Positions 16,848-29,888 of a stretch of 64,000 nt of DNA are shown here, in pieces. Numbering within the stretch: position 1 is the stretch's first letter; every line of letters starts with the position of its first letter. The notes beneath the pieces are model-generated. The model had not been told where the DNA came from. It saw only the letters and a list, made by a program, of their open reading frames with translations, and searched no databases. The position numbers were made by a program, and so were the translations under genes. The DNA is from an uncultured Clostridia bacterium (GTDB taxonomy: Bacteria; Bacillota; Clostridia; Christensenellales; Borkfalkiaceae). The stretch covers positions 1 through 64,000 of the forward strand of contig CAKNLK010000007.1 in NCBI GenBank assembly GCA_930989535.1. The letters are read 5' to 3'.

Positions 16848-17009
16848 TTACTTGTTTTCTTCGGGATTGTTTTCCCTCGAAATGCGCTCGCAGGACTGGT
16901 TGCCGACCGTGCAGCTGGTTTTGCAGGCGGACTGGCAGGTGCTTCTGCATTCGCCGCAGCCCGTGACTTTCTTTTCCGCGGGGCGGGCAATCGTTTTAAT
17001 CTTATTCAT
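16848..17009 (-). CDS. scfA: SCIFF family ribosomal peptide precursor
   Basis: A 53-residue peptide with a lysine-rich N-terminal leader and a C-terminal core that has six cysteines at 18, 21, 25, 29, 33 and 40 (C-G-E-C-R-S-T-C, then C-K-T-S-C). This is the Six-Cysteines-in-Forty-Five pattern. ScfB links cysteine sulfurs to neighbouring residues; the final biological role is unknown. It has its own promoter (17048-17076), an 8-codon leader frame whose stop overlaps its start, and a hairpin after it. Confidence 0.95.
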   Translation of the reverse strand: MNKIKTIARPAEKKVTGCGECRSTCQSACKTSCTVGNQSCERISRENNPEENK

Positions 17010-17032
17010 GGTACTTTCTCCTCGCTTGTCAT
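17006..17032 (-). CDS. Possible 8-residue leader peptide before scfA
   Basis: ATG at 17030-17032 opens an 8-codon frame (M-T-S-E-E-K-V-P) whose TGA overlaps the scfA ATG (ATGA). It has GGGGA upstream at a plausible distance. It could couple or set scfA translation. It may instead be chance. Confidence 0.35.
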   Translation of the reverse strand: MTSEEKVP

Positions 17033-17047
17033 TTTTATTTCCCCTAA

Positions 17048-17076
17048 ATTATAATATACCGCGGAGAAAATTGCAA
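17048..17076 (-). promoter_or_regulatory. Promoter of scfA
   Basis: Minus strand TTGCAA (17071-17076), 17-bp spacer, TATAAT (17048-17053). Confidence 0.7.
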
Positions 17077-17124
17077 GCGTTTTTGCAAAATATCGTAGAT
17101 TCCGAAAATTTTTCGCAAGCCCCG

Positions 17125-17505
17125 TCAGCGTCCGCTCCGCACGAGCGAGCGGATGGCGCCGCTGATGCCGCCCGCGAGCGCGCCGAATACGAAGTCGAGC
17201 ACGTTCCCCCAGCCGAAGGATATTTCGCCCGCGATAATCGCAAACAAAAAGTAGGTGACGATAACCGTGCCCAGACCGCAAATCGCGCCCTTGAGCGCCG
17301 TTTTGCCCGGCTTTAAACAAAAAAAGCAACCCAAAAAGATGGCGAGCACCTTGATAACCTGGTTTACGGGCATAATTGCCGACGAGCCGATGGAAAACAA
17401 TTTAATAAAAAGCGCAAAGACAAGCACCAACGCCAGCGTGATTACCGCCGCGAGCGCGATGCCCTTGCCCACTTCCGCCGCCGCGCGGCCCCCTTCGCTC
17501 TGCAT
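17125..17505 (-). CDS. TIGR04086 family membrane protein
   Basis: A 126-residue, strongly hydrophobic protein with four predicted membrane segments (about residues 14-36, 42-62, 67-90, 97-118) and the G-x-x-x-G-A-x-x-G-x-x-S-G pattern near the end. Members of this uncharacterised Firmicutes family lie next to yajC and scfA, as here. Its ribosome binding site GGAGG lies in the distal arm of the hairpin at 17512-17551. Function unknown. Confidence 0.8.
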   Translation of the reverse strand: MQSEGGRAAAEVGKGIALAAVITLALVLVFALFIKLFSIGSSAIMPVNQVIKVLAIFLGCFFCLKPGKTALKGAICGLGTVIVTYFLFAIIAGEISFGWGNVLDFVFGALAGGISGAIRSLVRSGR

Positions 17506-17511
17506 ACAAAA

Positions 17512-17551
17512 AACCTCCGCAAGAAATCTATCCTATCTCTATGCGGAGGTT
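17512..17551 (-). terminator. Terminator/ribosome-site-sequestering hairpin between yajC and the TIGR04086 gene
   Basis: AACCTCCGCA and TGCGGAGGTT pair perfectly around a 20-base loop and are followed on the minus strand by TTTTTTG. The distal arm contains the GGAGG of the next gene. The hairpin can therefore both end yajC transcripts and mask that gene's translation start. Confidence 0.7.
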
Positions 17552-17577
17552 TGTTCTTTTATTCCGTTGTGCGCGGA

Positions 17578-18042
17578 TTATTTGTCCTCGCCCTCGCCCT
17601 TCTTTTCCTCGGCGGGAGTCTCTTCCGCTTTCGTCTCCTCGAACGGCTCTGCGGGAGTCTCGGCAGATTCGGCAGGCTGTTCGGCGGGAACCTCTTCCTT
17701 TTCTTTCTTTTCCTCAGCGGGTTCGGGCTTGGCGTCCGTTTGGTAGATGGCCTGCTTGTCGAACTTCATATAGCTGTAATTGCCCTCGCTGTCGCCCGTT
17801 TTCAGAACGAACGTGCCCTCCGCGTCGTCCACTTCGACCACTTCGCCGACGATGCCGCCGATGGTCTTGACTTTATTGCCGGGGCGCACGGCGTTGACCG
17901 TGTCATTGAACGCCTTCTGCTTCTTTTTCTGCGAGATGAACGACCACACGAAGAACGCGACGAGCAGCAGTACGATGATGATGATGGGAATATAGCTCGT
18001 CCAGGGGGTGGTATCTCCTTCCGCTAAAAGATTGAACAACAT
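17578..18042 (-). CDS. yajC: Preprotein translocase subunit YajC
   Basis: Small membrane protein associated with SecDF. It has one membrane segment (about residues 16-38), then the YajC core with V-R-P-G-N-K-V-K-T-I-G-G-I-x-G. At 154 residues it is longer than the usual 90-110 because of a glutamate/proline/lysine-rich acidic tail from about residue 105. It follows tgt, as in most bacteria, and has its own promoter. Confidence 0.94.
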   Translation of the reverse strand: MLFNLLAEGDTTPWTSYIPIIIIVLLLVAFFVWSFISQKKKQKAFNDTVNAVRPGNKVKTIGGIVGEVVEVDDAEGTFVLKTGDSEGNYSYMKFDKQAIYQTDAKPEPAEEKKEKEEVPAEQPAESAETPAEPFEETKAEETPAEEKKGEGEDK

Positions 18043-18084
18043 ATCCGTGTTATCTCCTTATTTGCTTGTTTTGCGATTGACAAT

Positions 18085-18113
18085 ATAATACCTGTTTTGC
18101 CGCGTTTTGGCAA
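18085..18113 (-). promoter_or_regulatory. Promoter of yajC
   Basis: Minus strand TTGCCA (18108-18113), 17-bp spacer, TATTAT (18085-18090). Confidence 0.55.
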
Positions 18114-18185
18114 CTGTTTTTTCGCACTTTGCAGACAAAATCTTGCCTGGCCGCCTAAATTTCGCTTTTTCGACACAAATTCCGC

Positions 18186-19779
<1,594 letters not shown>

Positions 19780-19787
19780 ATCCCCCC

Positions 19788-20213
19788 CTTGCGGCTGCGC
19801 ACGAGGCCGGTTTTTCGCAATACCCTGTCGGGCATTGCTCGCTTCCGCCTCGGCTCCGCCGTCTTGCTCACGAAAATCTCGCTACGTTGCGATTTTCCGT
19901 GAGTTTGCGGTTTTATATAATAATCAATTGCGCGTGGCAAAATCACACTTTTACCTAAGCGCACCCAATTTGTTGCATACTTGTTAAATAATCTACTCGC
20001 GCAAGCAAAACCGCGCTTTTGCGCTAGCGCACCTGTATTTGCGCGAAAGCGCTTTCGCAGGAAAGGTGAATGCGGCGCGCATAATGTGGCGCGCCCTCAA
20101 AAAGCGCGCCGCAGAGGAAAACTCCGACGGTCAGCGGCTTTGCCGCGTGCCGTGGGGTTGTCCTCAATCTCACGGAAATTTGTTTTGTCAGCTCAAAACA
20201 AATTTCGTGAATT
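19788..20213 (+). repeat. Multi-hairpin element copy 7, preceded by module H and a partial copy
   Basis: Module H at 19788-19905 (GCAATACCC/GGGCATTGC hairpin, then GAAAATCTCGC/GCGATTTTC), an E-A fragment to 19985, then a full set. E about 20001-20030. A 20038-20060. B TGCGGCGCGC/GCGCGCCGCA (20070-20112). C 20113-20164. D GGAAATTTGTTTTG/CAAAACAAATTTC (20173-20209). D ends 5 bases from the hisI stop codon. This fills the gap 19780-20214. Confidence 0.8.
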
Positions 20214-20214
20214 G

Positions 20215-20817
20215 CTATTGATGCCGCTTCTCCAACTCCGCGCACACGTCGGACAGCTTTACGCCCGCGTCGGCGAGCAAAACGAGGGTATGGTAGAACA
20301 AATCGGCGCACTCGCCCACGATTTCCTCCTTGTCCCCGTTTTTGGCTGCGATGACAAGTTCCACTGCCTCCTCGCCCGTCTTTTTGGCGATTTTATCCAC
20401 GCCCTTCTGGAACAGGTACGAGGTGTAGCTCCCCTCCTCGGGGTTCTCCTTCCTGTCCTCGACGACGCGCTGCAATTTGCCGAGCATCGCCGCACCCTCG
20501 CAGCACTCTTTTACGGGCGTAAAAAAGCAAGTGTAGTTGCCCGTATGGCACGCCGCGCCGACCTGTTCCACCTTTAAGAGAACGCAGTCTTTATCGCAGT
20601 CGAGGTAAATGCCGCGCACCTTTTGCAGGTGCCCGCTCTCCTCGCCCTTCTTCCACAATTTTTTGCGCGAACGGCTCCAATAGTGCGCGTAGCCCGTTTC
20701 CAACGTCTTTTTGTACGCTTCCTCGTTCATGTACGCCTGCATGAGCACCTCGCCGCTCTCAAAGTCCTGCGCGACGGCGCAGATTAAGCCGTGCGCGTTC
20801 CACTTCAATTCTTCCAT
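20215..20817 (-). CDS. hisI: Bifunctional phosphoribosyl-AMP cyclohydrolase/phosphoribosyl-ATP pyrophosphatase
   Basis: Catalyses histidine steps 2 and 3: removal of pyrophosphate from phosphoribosyl-ATP and opening of the adenine ring. The first half (to about residue 105) is HisI with H-Y-W-S-R-S-R and the zinc cysteines D-C-D-K-D and C-H-T-G-N-Y-T-C-F. The second half is HisE with helices containing G-E-E-A-V-E-L and L-F-Y-H. The 200-residue fusion has the usual HisIE length. It is the last gene of the operon, 3 bases after hisF. Confidence 0.97.
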   Translation of the reverse strand: MEELKWNAHGLICAVAQDFESGEVLMQAYMNEEAYKKTLETGYAHYWSRSRKKLWKKGEESGHLQKVRGIYLDCDKDCVLLKVEQVGAACHTGNYTCFFTPVKECCEGAAMLGKLQRVVEDRKENPEEGSYTSYLFQKGVDKIAKKTGEEAVELVIAAKNGDKEEIVGECADLFYHTLVLLADAGVKLSDVCAELEKRHQ

Positions 20818-20820
20818 ATT

Positions 20821-21582
20821 TTACACCGTCCTTATGGGGATACCCTGCCCCGCGAGATATTGTTTGAGCGCCCGCATTTCGATTTCGCCGAAATGAAAGA
20901 GGGATGCCGCGAGCGCCGCGTCCGCCTTGCCCGCGGTGAGCACCTCGGCGAAGTCCTCCATTTTCCCCGCGCCGCCCGAGGCGATGACGGGGATATTGAC
21001 CGCTTCCGCCGCGCGGCGCGTGAGCTTGATGTCGTAGCCCGATTTTGTACCGTCCTTGTCCATACTGGTGAGCAGGACTTCGCCCGCGCCCAGCTTTTCC
21101 GCCCTTGTTATCCACTCGATGGCGTCCAGCCCCGTATTCACGCGGCCGCCGTTTAAGTACACGTCCCAAGAGCCGCGGCTGTTCGCCTTGGCGTCTACCG
21201 CCAGAACCACGCACTGCGAGCCGAATTTGAGCGCCGCCTCGGTGATGAGTTCGGGGTTTTTGATGGCCGCGGAATTGACGGCGATTTTATCCGCCCCCGC
21301 CGACAGGAGCTTCCGGAAATCCTCCACCGAGCGAATGCCGCCGCCGATTGTGAGCGGGATGAACACCTGTTCACTTGCACGACTGAGCAGCTCGACGGCG
21401 GTGTTGCGCCCGTCGCTGGATGCGGTGATGTCGAGGAACACGATTTCGTCGGCGCCGATTTTATCGTACGCCTTCGCCGTTTCGACGGGGTCGCCCGCGT
21501 CGATGAGGTTGACGAAATTCACGCCCTTGACGACTCTGCCCTTGTCGATATCCAGGCAGGGAATGATTCGTTTTGCGAGCAT
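20821..21582 (-). CDS. hisF: Imidazole glycerol phosphate synthase, cyclase subunit HisF
   Basis: Uses ammonia delivered by HisH to form imidazole glycerol phosphate and AICAR. This 253-residue TIM barrel has the catalytic aspartates in C-L-D-I-D near residue 9 and in T-S-M-D-K-D-G near 130, and the phosphate-binding G-G-I-R and A-S-G-G-A-G loops. The ATG at 21580-21582 is preceded by GGGAGG; a GTG two codons earlier is less likely. Confidence 0.97.
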   Translation of the reverse strand: MLAKRIIPCLDIDKGRVVKGVNFVNLIDAGDPVETAKAYDKIGADEIVFLDITASSDGRNTAVELLSRASEQVFIPLTIGGGIRSVEDFRKLLSAGADKIAVNSAAIKNPELITEAALKFGSQCVVLAVDAKANSRGSWDVYLNGGRVNTGLDAIEWITRAEKLGAGEVLLTSMDKDGTKSGYDIKLTRRAAEAVNIPVIASGGAGKMEDFAEVLTAGKADAALAASLFHFGEIEMRALKQYLAGQGIPIRTV

Positions 21583-21618
21583 TGGCACCTCCCGTCTTTT
21601 TTATTCCGTATGGAACGT

Positions 21619-22332
21619 TTAACGCCCAAATTTTTCGATTGCCTCTTTCAAATCGATGGCGCCGGAATAGATGGATTTGCCCAAAACCGCGCCGTATACG
21701 CCGCTCTCCTGCAAATTTTCGAGGTCGCGCATCGAGGATATGCCGCCCGAGGCGATGACCGAGAGCCCCGTCTCCTTGTTCATGCGCACCGTTTCGCAGA
21801 TATTCGGCCCCCGCATGGCGCCGTCTTTGGAGATATCCGTATACAGCGCACATTCGATGCCCATATGCTTGCACTTTTTGCCGAACTCGACGGCGGAGAT
21901 ATCCGTCTCCTCCGTCCAGCCCTTGACGGCGAACATGCCGTTTTTCGCGTCGATGCCGGCGACGATTTTTCCCGGAAATTCGTATGCCGCGAGGGCGAAA
22001 TCGTCGGGGTGGTATACCGCCATCGTGCCGATGACGGCGCGGTCGGCGCCTGCGTCTAACCGGCGGCGAATCTTTTCGATGGTTCGAAGCCCCCCGCCGC
22101 TCTGCACCTTGAGCTTGAACCGCTTTTTAATTTCGGTAATGATGGGGTCGATTTCGCTCTCCCCCGAAAAGGCGCCCGAAAGGTCGACGATATGCAGCCA
22201 TTCTGCGCCCGCTTCGGCCCATTTTTCGGCAAATTCGAGCGGGTTGCCGTAATCCGTCGATTGATTTTTGTCCCCTTTGTACAGCCGTACCGCTCTGCCG
22301 TTTAAAATGTCGATTGCCGGAAATAAAAGCAT
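21619..22332 (-). CDS. hisA: Phosphoribosylformimino-AICAR ribotide isomerase HisA
   Basis: Isomerises ProFAR to PRFAR in histidine synthesis. The 237-residue TIM barrel starts with the family P-A-I-D-I-L-N-G and has G-G-G-L-R, a central Y-T-D-I-S-K-D-G and A-S-G-G-I-S near the end. It lies 36 bases before hisF. A 374-bp gap with a repeat copy separates it from hisH, an unusual break in this operon. Confidence 0.97.
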   Translation of the reverse strand: MLLFPAIDILNGRAVRLYKGDKNQSTDYGNPLEFAEKWAEAGAEWLHIVDLSGAFSGESEIDPIITEIKKRFKLKVQSGGGLRTIEKIRRRLDAGADRAVIGTMAVYHPDDFALAAYEFPGKIVAGIDAKNGMFAVKGWTEETDISAVEFGKKCKHMGIECALYTDISKDGAMRGPNICETVRMNKETGLSVIASGGISSMRDLENLQESGVYGAVLGKSIYSGAIDLKEAIEKFGR

Positions 22333-22371
22333 TGTTTGACCTCTTTATATAATTTATTGGTTTTTATATTT

Positions 22372-22724
22372 ATAATAATCACTCGCGCGAACAAAACCGC
22401 GCTTTTAGCGGCTGCGCACGAGGCCGGTTTGTCGCAATACCCTATCGGGCATTGCTCGCTTCCGCCTCGGCTCCGTCGCCTTTCTTCACGAAAATCTCGC
22501 TCCGCTGCGATTTTCCGTGAGTTTATGGTTTTATATTTAATAATTAAATGCGCGTTCCAAAACGACGCTTTTGGATAAGCGCACCCAATTTGTCGCATAC
22601 CTGCGACCTGAGCGGGTGAATGCGGCGCGCATATATTTGGTGTGCCCTTAAAAGGCGCGCCGCAGAAGGCAGAGCCCTCCAACTCTCGTCTTTTTCTTTT
22701 GTCAGCTCAAAAGAAAAAGTGAGA
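22372..22724 (+). repeat. Multi-hairpin element copy 8 (H-E-A-B-C-D, complete)
   Basis: H: 22406-22522. E: CCAAAA-CGACGC-TTTTGG (22557-22574). A: GTCGCA-TACC-TGCGAC (22592-22607). B: TGCGGCGCGC/GCGCGCCGCA with loop TTGGTGTGCCCTTA (22621-22664). C: GGC-AGAGCC. D: CTTTTTCTTTTG/CAAAAGAAAAAG (22689-22719). The hisH stop codon (22707-22709) lies within D. Confidence 0.85.
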
Positions 22725-23312
22725 ACTCATTTTGCAAAAGTTTTTCAAAAGCCGCAGCCCCGCCTCACCGCTCTTTTCGGGGTGGAACTGCACGCCGAAC
22801 ACGTTTCCGCGCCAGATTGCGGAGGGATAATCGATATAATACTCCGTCTTGGCGCAGGCGAACTCGTCCGCGCAGTCGGCGCGGTAGCTGTGTACGAAAT
22901 AAAAGCGCGTGCCCTCGGCGATGCCCTCGAACAGCGGCGTTTTCAGCCCGTGTACCTCGTTCCAGCCGATTTGCGGAATTTTGCCCTCGATAAAGCGCAC
23001 GACCTGCCCGGGGATGAGCCCCAGCCCCGCAAACTCGCCGTCTTCGAAGCTCTTTTCCAGCAAAAACTGCATGCCGAGGCAGATGCCCAAAATCTTCGTA
23101 TCCGCGGCGCGCGCCTTGATATATAAATCCAATCCCCGCGCGGAAAGCTCCGCCATGCCCGCGCCGAAGGAGCCGACGCCGGGCAGAATCAGCTTGTCGC
23201 ACCCGTCCAAAGCGGCGGGCACGCCCGAAACGAGCGCGCGCTCGCCGATGGCTTCGAGCGCCTTTTGCACCGAGCGCAGGTTCCCCGCGCCGTAGTCGAC
23301 GATGCCGAGCAT
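22707..23312 (-). CDS. hisH: Imidazole glycerol phosphate synthase, glutaminase subunit HisH
   Basis: Glutamine amidotransferase that feeds ammonia to HisF. The 201-residue protein has the class I triad: cysteine in G-I-C-L-G-M-Q, and histidine and glutamate in Q-F-H-P-E-K-S. It directly follows hisB. The family-like end is L-L-K-N-F; the last few residues (S-S-H-F-F-F) are encoded by the D arm of repeat copy 8, which supplies the stop codon. Confidence 0.96.
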   Translation of the reverse strand: MLGIVDYGAGNLRSVQKALEAIGERALVSGVPAALDGCDKLILPGVGSFGAGMAELSARGLDLYIKARAADTKILGICLGMQFLLEKSFEDGEFAGLGLIPGQVVRFIEGKIPQIGWNEVHGLKTPLFEGIAEGTRFYFVHSYRADCADEFACAKTEYYIDYPSAIWRGNVFGVQFHPEKSGEAGLRLLKNFCKMSSHFFF

Positions 23313-23884
23313 TTACAGCACCCCTTTGGAGGAAGGAACCTTGTCGGACACGATTTTCACCGCATCCTGCAGGCACTTGGCGAGCGCCTTGAAAATTGCC
23401 TCCGCCTCGTGGTGCATGTTACCGCCCTTTAAAAGTTTGATATACAGGTTGACGCCCGCGTTGAACGCGAACGCGCGCATGAACTCCTCGACGAGCTCCG
23501 CGTCGAATTCGCCGATTTTGCCCGAAAGTTTATCCTCAAAATTCAAAAACGGCCGCCCCGAAATATCGAGAGCCACGAGCGCGGCGCACTCGTCCATGGG
23601 CACGATGCGGTCGGCAAAGCGGGCGATGCCCTTTTTATCGCCGAGCGCCTGCTTAAACGCCTGCCCGAGGCAGATGCCCACGTCCTCCACGCTGTGGTGG
23701 AAGTCGACCTGCGTATCCCCCTTGCACTCGACGGACAAATCCATGCCCGAATGCACGGACAGAAGTTCGAGCATATGGTCGAAAAATCCGACACCCGTAT
23801 GCACGGAATTGGTACCGTTCCCGTCTAAATTGAGGGATAATTTGATTTTTGTTTCGCGCGTTTCGCGCGCAATTTCGGCTGTTC

Positions 23885-23888
<4 letters not shown>
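23313..23888 (-). CDS. hisB: Imidazoleglycerol-phosphate dehydratase HisB
   Basis: Dehydrates imidazole glycerol phosphate to imidazole acetol phosphate. At 191 residues it is the monofunctional form without a phosphatase domain. It has the manganese motifs F-F-D-H-M-L near residue 41, D-x-H-H-S-V-E-D near 68 and H-H-E-A-E near the end. It overlaps hisD by four bases and abuts hisH. Confidence 0.97.
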
Positions 23889-25159
<1,271 letters not shown>

Positions 25160-25211
25160 GGCAAACCTCGCATTCTGCGCCCCTTTCGGCGCAGTTTTCC
25201 GCCGAAAAGGA

Positions 25212-25838
25212 CTACCCTTCGATGTATTTCTTCATTTCGGCGATGAGCGGCAGAACTTCCGCCGCCTTCGTCTTTAAGCTGACCTTGTTCGCCACGAGGC
25301 GGGCGGAGATGTCGAACACCTCTTCCAAGACCACCAGCCCGTTGGCGCGCAGGGTGCCGCCCGACTGCACGATGTCGAAGATGACGTCGGCAAGCCCCGT
25401 GAGCGGCGCGAGCTCGATGGAGCCGTTGAGTTTGATGATCTCCACGTCCTCCCCGCGCGAGAAGAACAGCTTTTTCGCCGTGTTGACGTACTTGGTCGCA
25501 ACCCGCAGATGCGGCGAGGAGAGCGCCGCCTTCTTTTCGGGGAAGCCCGCAAGGCACAGCCTGCACTTTTCAAATTTTAAATCGAGCATCTCGTACAGGT
25601 CGGCGCCCGCTTCGAGCAGGGTGTCCTTGCCGACGATGCCGATATCCGCGATGCCGTACTCCACATAGGTGGGTACGTCGGCGGGTTTTACGAAAAAAAA
25701 GCGGAATTTTTTATCCGGCGTTTCGAGGACGAGCTTGCGCGTTTCCTCCTTTAAAATCTCCGCGCGGATGCCGCATTTCAGAAAAATATCGGCGCAGGAA
25801 TCGGCGAGCCGCCCCTTTGCCAGCGCTACGTTCAGCAT
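25212..25838 (-). CDS. hisG: ATP phosphoribosyltransferase, catalytic subunit (short form)
   Basis: First step of histidine synthesis, joining ATP and PRPP. At 208 residues it is the short form, which lacks the C-terminal regulatory domain and needs HisZ. It shows A-L-A-K-G-R-L at the start and D-I-V-Q-S-G-G-T-L-R, the PRPP-binding loop, near residue 155. The start ATG (25836-25838) has AAAGGAGG; it overlaps the hisZ stop. Confidence 0.96.
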   Translation of the reverse strand: MLNVALAKGRLADSCADIFLKCGIRAEILKEETRKLVLETPDKKFRFFFVKPADVPTYVEYGIADIGIVGKDTLLEAGADLYEMLDLKFEKCRLCLAGFPEKKAALSSPHLRVATKYVNTAKKLFFSRGEDVEIIKLNGSIELAPLTGLADVIFDIVQSGGTLRANGLVVLEEVFDISARLVANKVSLKTKAAEVLPLIAEMKKYIEG

Positions 25839-26815
25839 TGTTCCGCCTCCTTTGCTTCCAAAGCGCGAAGCACGCGCATCAGCCCGATGGCAAACCCGAC
25901 CGCGGATAAATCCTTGCCGAATTGGGCGCACAGTTCGTCGTAGCGGCCGCCCGAAAGGACGGGCGCGCCCACCCCTTCCGCCAGCCCCGTGAACACCATG
26001 CCCGAATAGTAGGACAGGCTTTTGACGGTGCCGAGGTCGAAGGAAACGTATTTTTCCGCCTTTAAATCCTTCAAGTGCGCGTACACGCGGCGCAGGTGCT
26101 CGATGGACGAGAGGGCGAGGGCGTTGTCGGTGAGTTTTTCCGCCTCGTCTAAAACGGCGGCGCCGCCGAACAGAGACGGAAGCGCTAAAATCGCCGCCTG
26201 CGCCCGCTCGCTCGCGCCGTGGCGTTTGAGCGCGATTTCGGTGTTGACGGCGTCCTTCGCATTGATGTAGCCGCGGATTTCCTCCGCCGCCGCGCCCGAA
26301 AGACCGCTGCCCTCCAAGAGCCCCTTATAAAAACCGACGTGGCCGATATCGACGATAAAATCTTTCAGCCCGACCGACTTTAAGCAGTCGATGGCGAAGG
26401 CGACCGCCTTGGCGTCGGAGAGGGCGCCGCCCTCTCCGAAGATCTCCACACCTGCCTGCGCGACCTCGCGGTCGGAGTTTCCGCCCGCGGAAAAGTCGTA
26501 GATGTTGGAAAAATAGCACAGCTTCGCCGCGCCCTCGCGCAGCTTGGTCGCCGCGATGCGCGCGCAAGCGAGCGTCATATCCGGCCGCAGGACGATGAGG
26601 TTGCCGTCCTTGTCCGTCATCTTGAACATCTTGTTCTGCTCGACGGAGCTTTTGATGTTCGCGAACGTATCGTAGTATTCCAGCCCCGCCGTGCGCACCG
26701 ACGAAAAGCCCGCCGCCCTGAATTTTTTGCGGAGCGTTTCCTCCGCCGCGTCCAGCTTTTCGCTTTCGGCGGGGAGAATATCGCGTATACCTGCGGGCAA
26801 TTTGAAGTATTGCAT
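25832..26815 (-). CDS. hisZ: ATP phosphoribosyltransferase regulatory subunit HisZ
   Basis: A paralogue of histidyl-tRNA synthetase that forms the active and feedback-regulated complex with short HisG. The 327-residue protein has the class II synthetase fold: L-P-A-G-I-R-D near the start, L-R-P-D-M-T near residue 79, and Y-Y-S-G-M-V-F-T-G with a final S-G-G-R-Y-D. It is shorter than HisS and lacks the anticodon-binding domain. First gene of the his operon, 68 bases after the promoter. Confidence 0.94.
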   Translation of the reverse strand: MQYFKLPAGIRDILPAESEKLDAAEETLRKKFRAAGFSSVRTAGLEYYDTFANIKSSVEQNKMFKMTDKDGNLIVLRPDMTLACARIAATKLREGAAKLCYFSNIYDFSAGGNSDREVAQAGVEIFGEGGALSDAKAVAFAIDCLKSVGLKDFIVDIGHVGFYKGLLEGSGLSGAAAEEIRGYINAKDAVNTEIALKRHGASERAQAAILALPSLFGGAAVLDEAEKLTDNALALSSIEHLRRVYAHLKDLKAEKYVSFDLGTVKSLSYYSGMVFTGLAEGVGAPVLSGGRYDELCAQFGKDLSAVGFAIGLMRVLRALEAKEAEQC

Positions 26816-26882
26816 GCCTTTTCCCTCACGAATTTGTATAATTATGCGCTTTATTCCGTTTTTCGCGCCCTTTTACCGTATA

Positions 26883-26912
26883 ATTTTACCACGTTTTGCG
26901 CGCGCGTGTCAA
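26883..26912 (-). promoter_or_regulatory. Promoter of the histidine operon
   Basis: Minus strand TTGACA (26907-26912), 18-bp spacer, TAAAAT (26883-26888). The leader before hisZ is only about 60 bases, too short for a T-box. Confidence 0.75.
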
Positions 26913-27002
26913 TAATATTGTTTCAATTCAGCGGACAAAACAATTTGCGGCAAATCTGAAAAGCCCCTATACGCATTTTCCGGCTGATTAAGGCGCGCAT
27001 TT

Positions 27003-27242
27003 TTATATAAAAACCAACTGCGCGTTCCAAAAGCGGTTTTATAATAATTACTCGCAAGAGCAAAAACCACGCTTTTTGCTCTTGCCCCATATTTGCCGAT
27101 ACCTCGGCTTACGGAAAGGGTGAAGTTGCGGCATTCTAATAATATGCGTGCCACTAAAAATGCCGCAACGAGGGGAAAGCCGCTCGGGTTTCCCCTCAAC
27201 TCACGAAAATTTGTTTTGTCAGCTCAAAACAAATTTTGTGAA
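27003..27242 (+). repeat. Multi-hairpin element copy 9
   Basis: E: GCAAGAGCAAAAA/TTTTTGCTCTTGC (27054-27085). A: GCCGATACCTCGGC (27095-27108). B: GTTGCGGCATT/AATGCCGCAAC (27125-27169). C: GGGGAAA/TTTCCCC (27172-27195). D: CACGAAAATTTGTTTTG/CAAAACAAATTTTGTG (27202-27240). It ends 6 bases from the recG stop. No gene is supported in 26913-27002. Confidence 0.8.
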
Positions 27243-27246
27243 CCCC

Positions 27247-29249
<2,003 letters not shown>

Positions 29250-29259
<10 letters not shown>

Positions 29260-29816
29260 TGCTTCTCTCCTGCCTTGTATTCCTTCGCACTTTTCAAGCG
29301 GAAAAGCGCCGCGATTTTTTCTTCGTCCTCGGATTCAAACTTGATACTGCTGATTGAACTGCGCTCAAAAAACGTTTCCCCATCGGGATTGCCGTGTTCA
29401 TCCAACATTGCAAAAACAAGTTCTTCCCCGTCAATTTCCGTTAAAAAACCGATAACGTCGTCGCAGCCGCTGTCGTACAATTCAACCGTACACAATTTTT
29501 TGCCGCGCAATGCCTCGGTGAGAAATGCGTCTAATACATTCCCTTGCCGTTCGATTTTTTGCCGACGTGTTTGCCTGCGATAACCGGCAAGCAATTCTAA
29601 ATCCTCATTATAGAGTGTATCCGTTTCGACTTTTGTGATGCATTCGATGCGTTGGCAGCACAAGCCGTCCGAATAACCGTACGGGTTGAACAATTCCATG
29701 AGCATATATTCCCCGTCCGAATCCAACAGATACCCTGCCATAAATTTCTCCGCATCGTTCGTAAAAACGCTGCAAAGTTTATCTTCCCGCAAAAGTTTCG
29801 CAATAATTCCTTTCAT
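29250..29816 (-). CDS. Unknown protein made of two copies of one domain
   Basis: A 188-residue protein, AT-richer than its neighbours, not recognised. The two halves resemble each other. Residues 1-80 contain K-L-C-S-V-F then G-Y-L-L-D-S-D-G-E-Y; residues 95-175 contain K-L-C-T-V-E then G-F-L-T-E-I-D-G-E-E, both followed by a long helix-like tail. The repeats suggest tandem small beta-barrel domains. No membrane segment or signal is seen. It lies between fakA and recG and overlaps recG, so it is in that operon. Confidence 0.75.
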
Positions 29817-29845
29817 TGTTCAATCCCCTCTCTTATCAAAAATCA

Positions 29846-29874
29846 AAAAACGGCGGGTAATTTCGCCCCGCCGT
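29846..29874 (-). terminator. Terminator after fakA
   Basis: ACGGCGGG/CCCGCCGT stem followed on the minus strand by TTTTTTG. Read-through would be needed to reach the unknown gene and recG. Confidence 0.75.
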
Positions 29875-29888
29875 GTTCTCTTCCGTTT

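Noticed and set aside
26816-26883. T-box or his leader attenuator before hisZ
   Set aside because: The leader is about 60 bases with no stem I, specifier loop or terminator.
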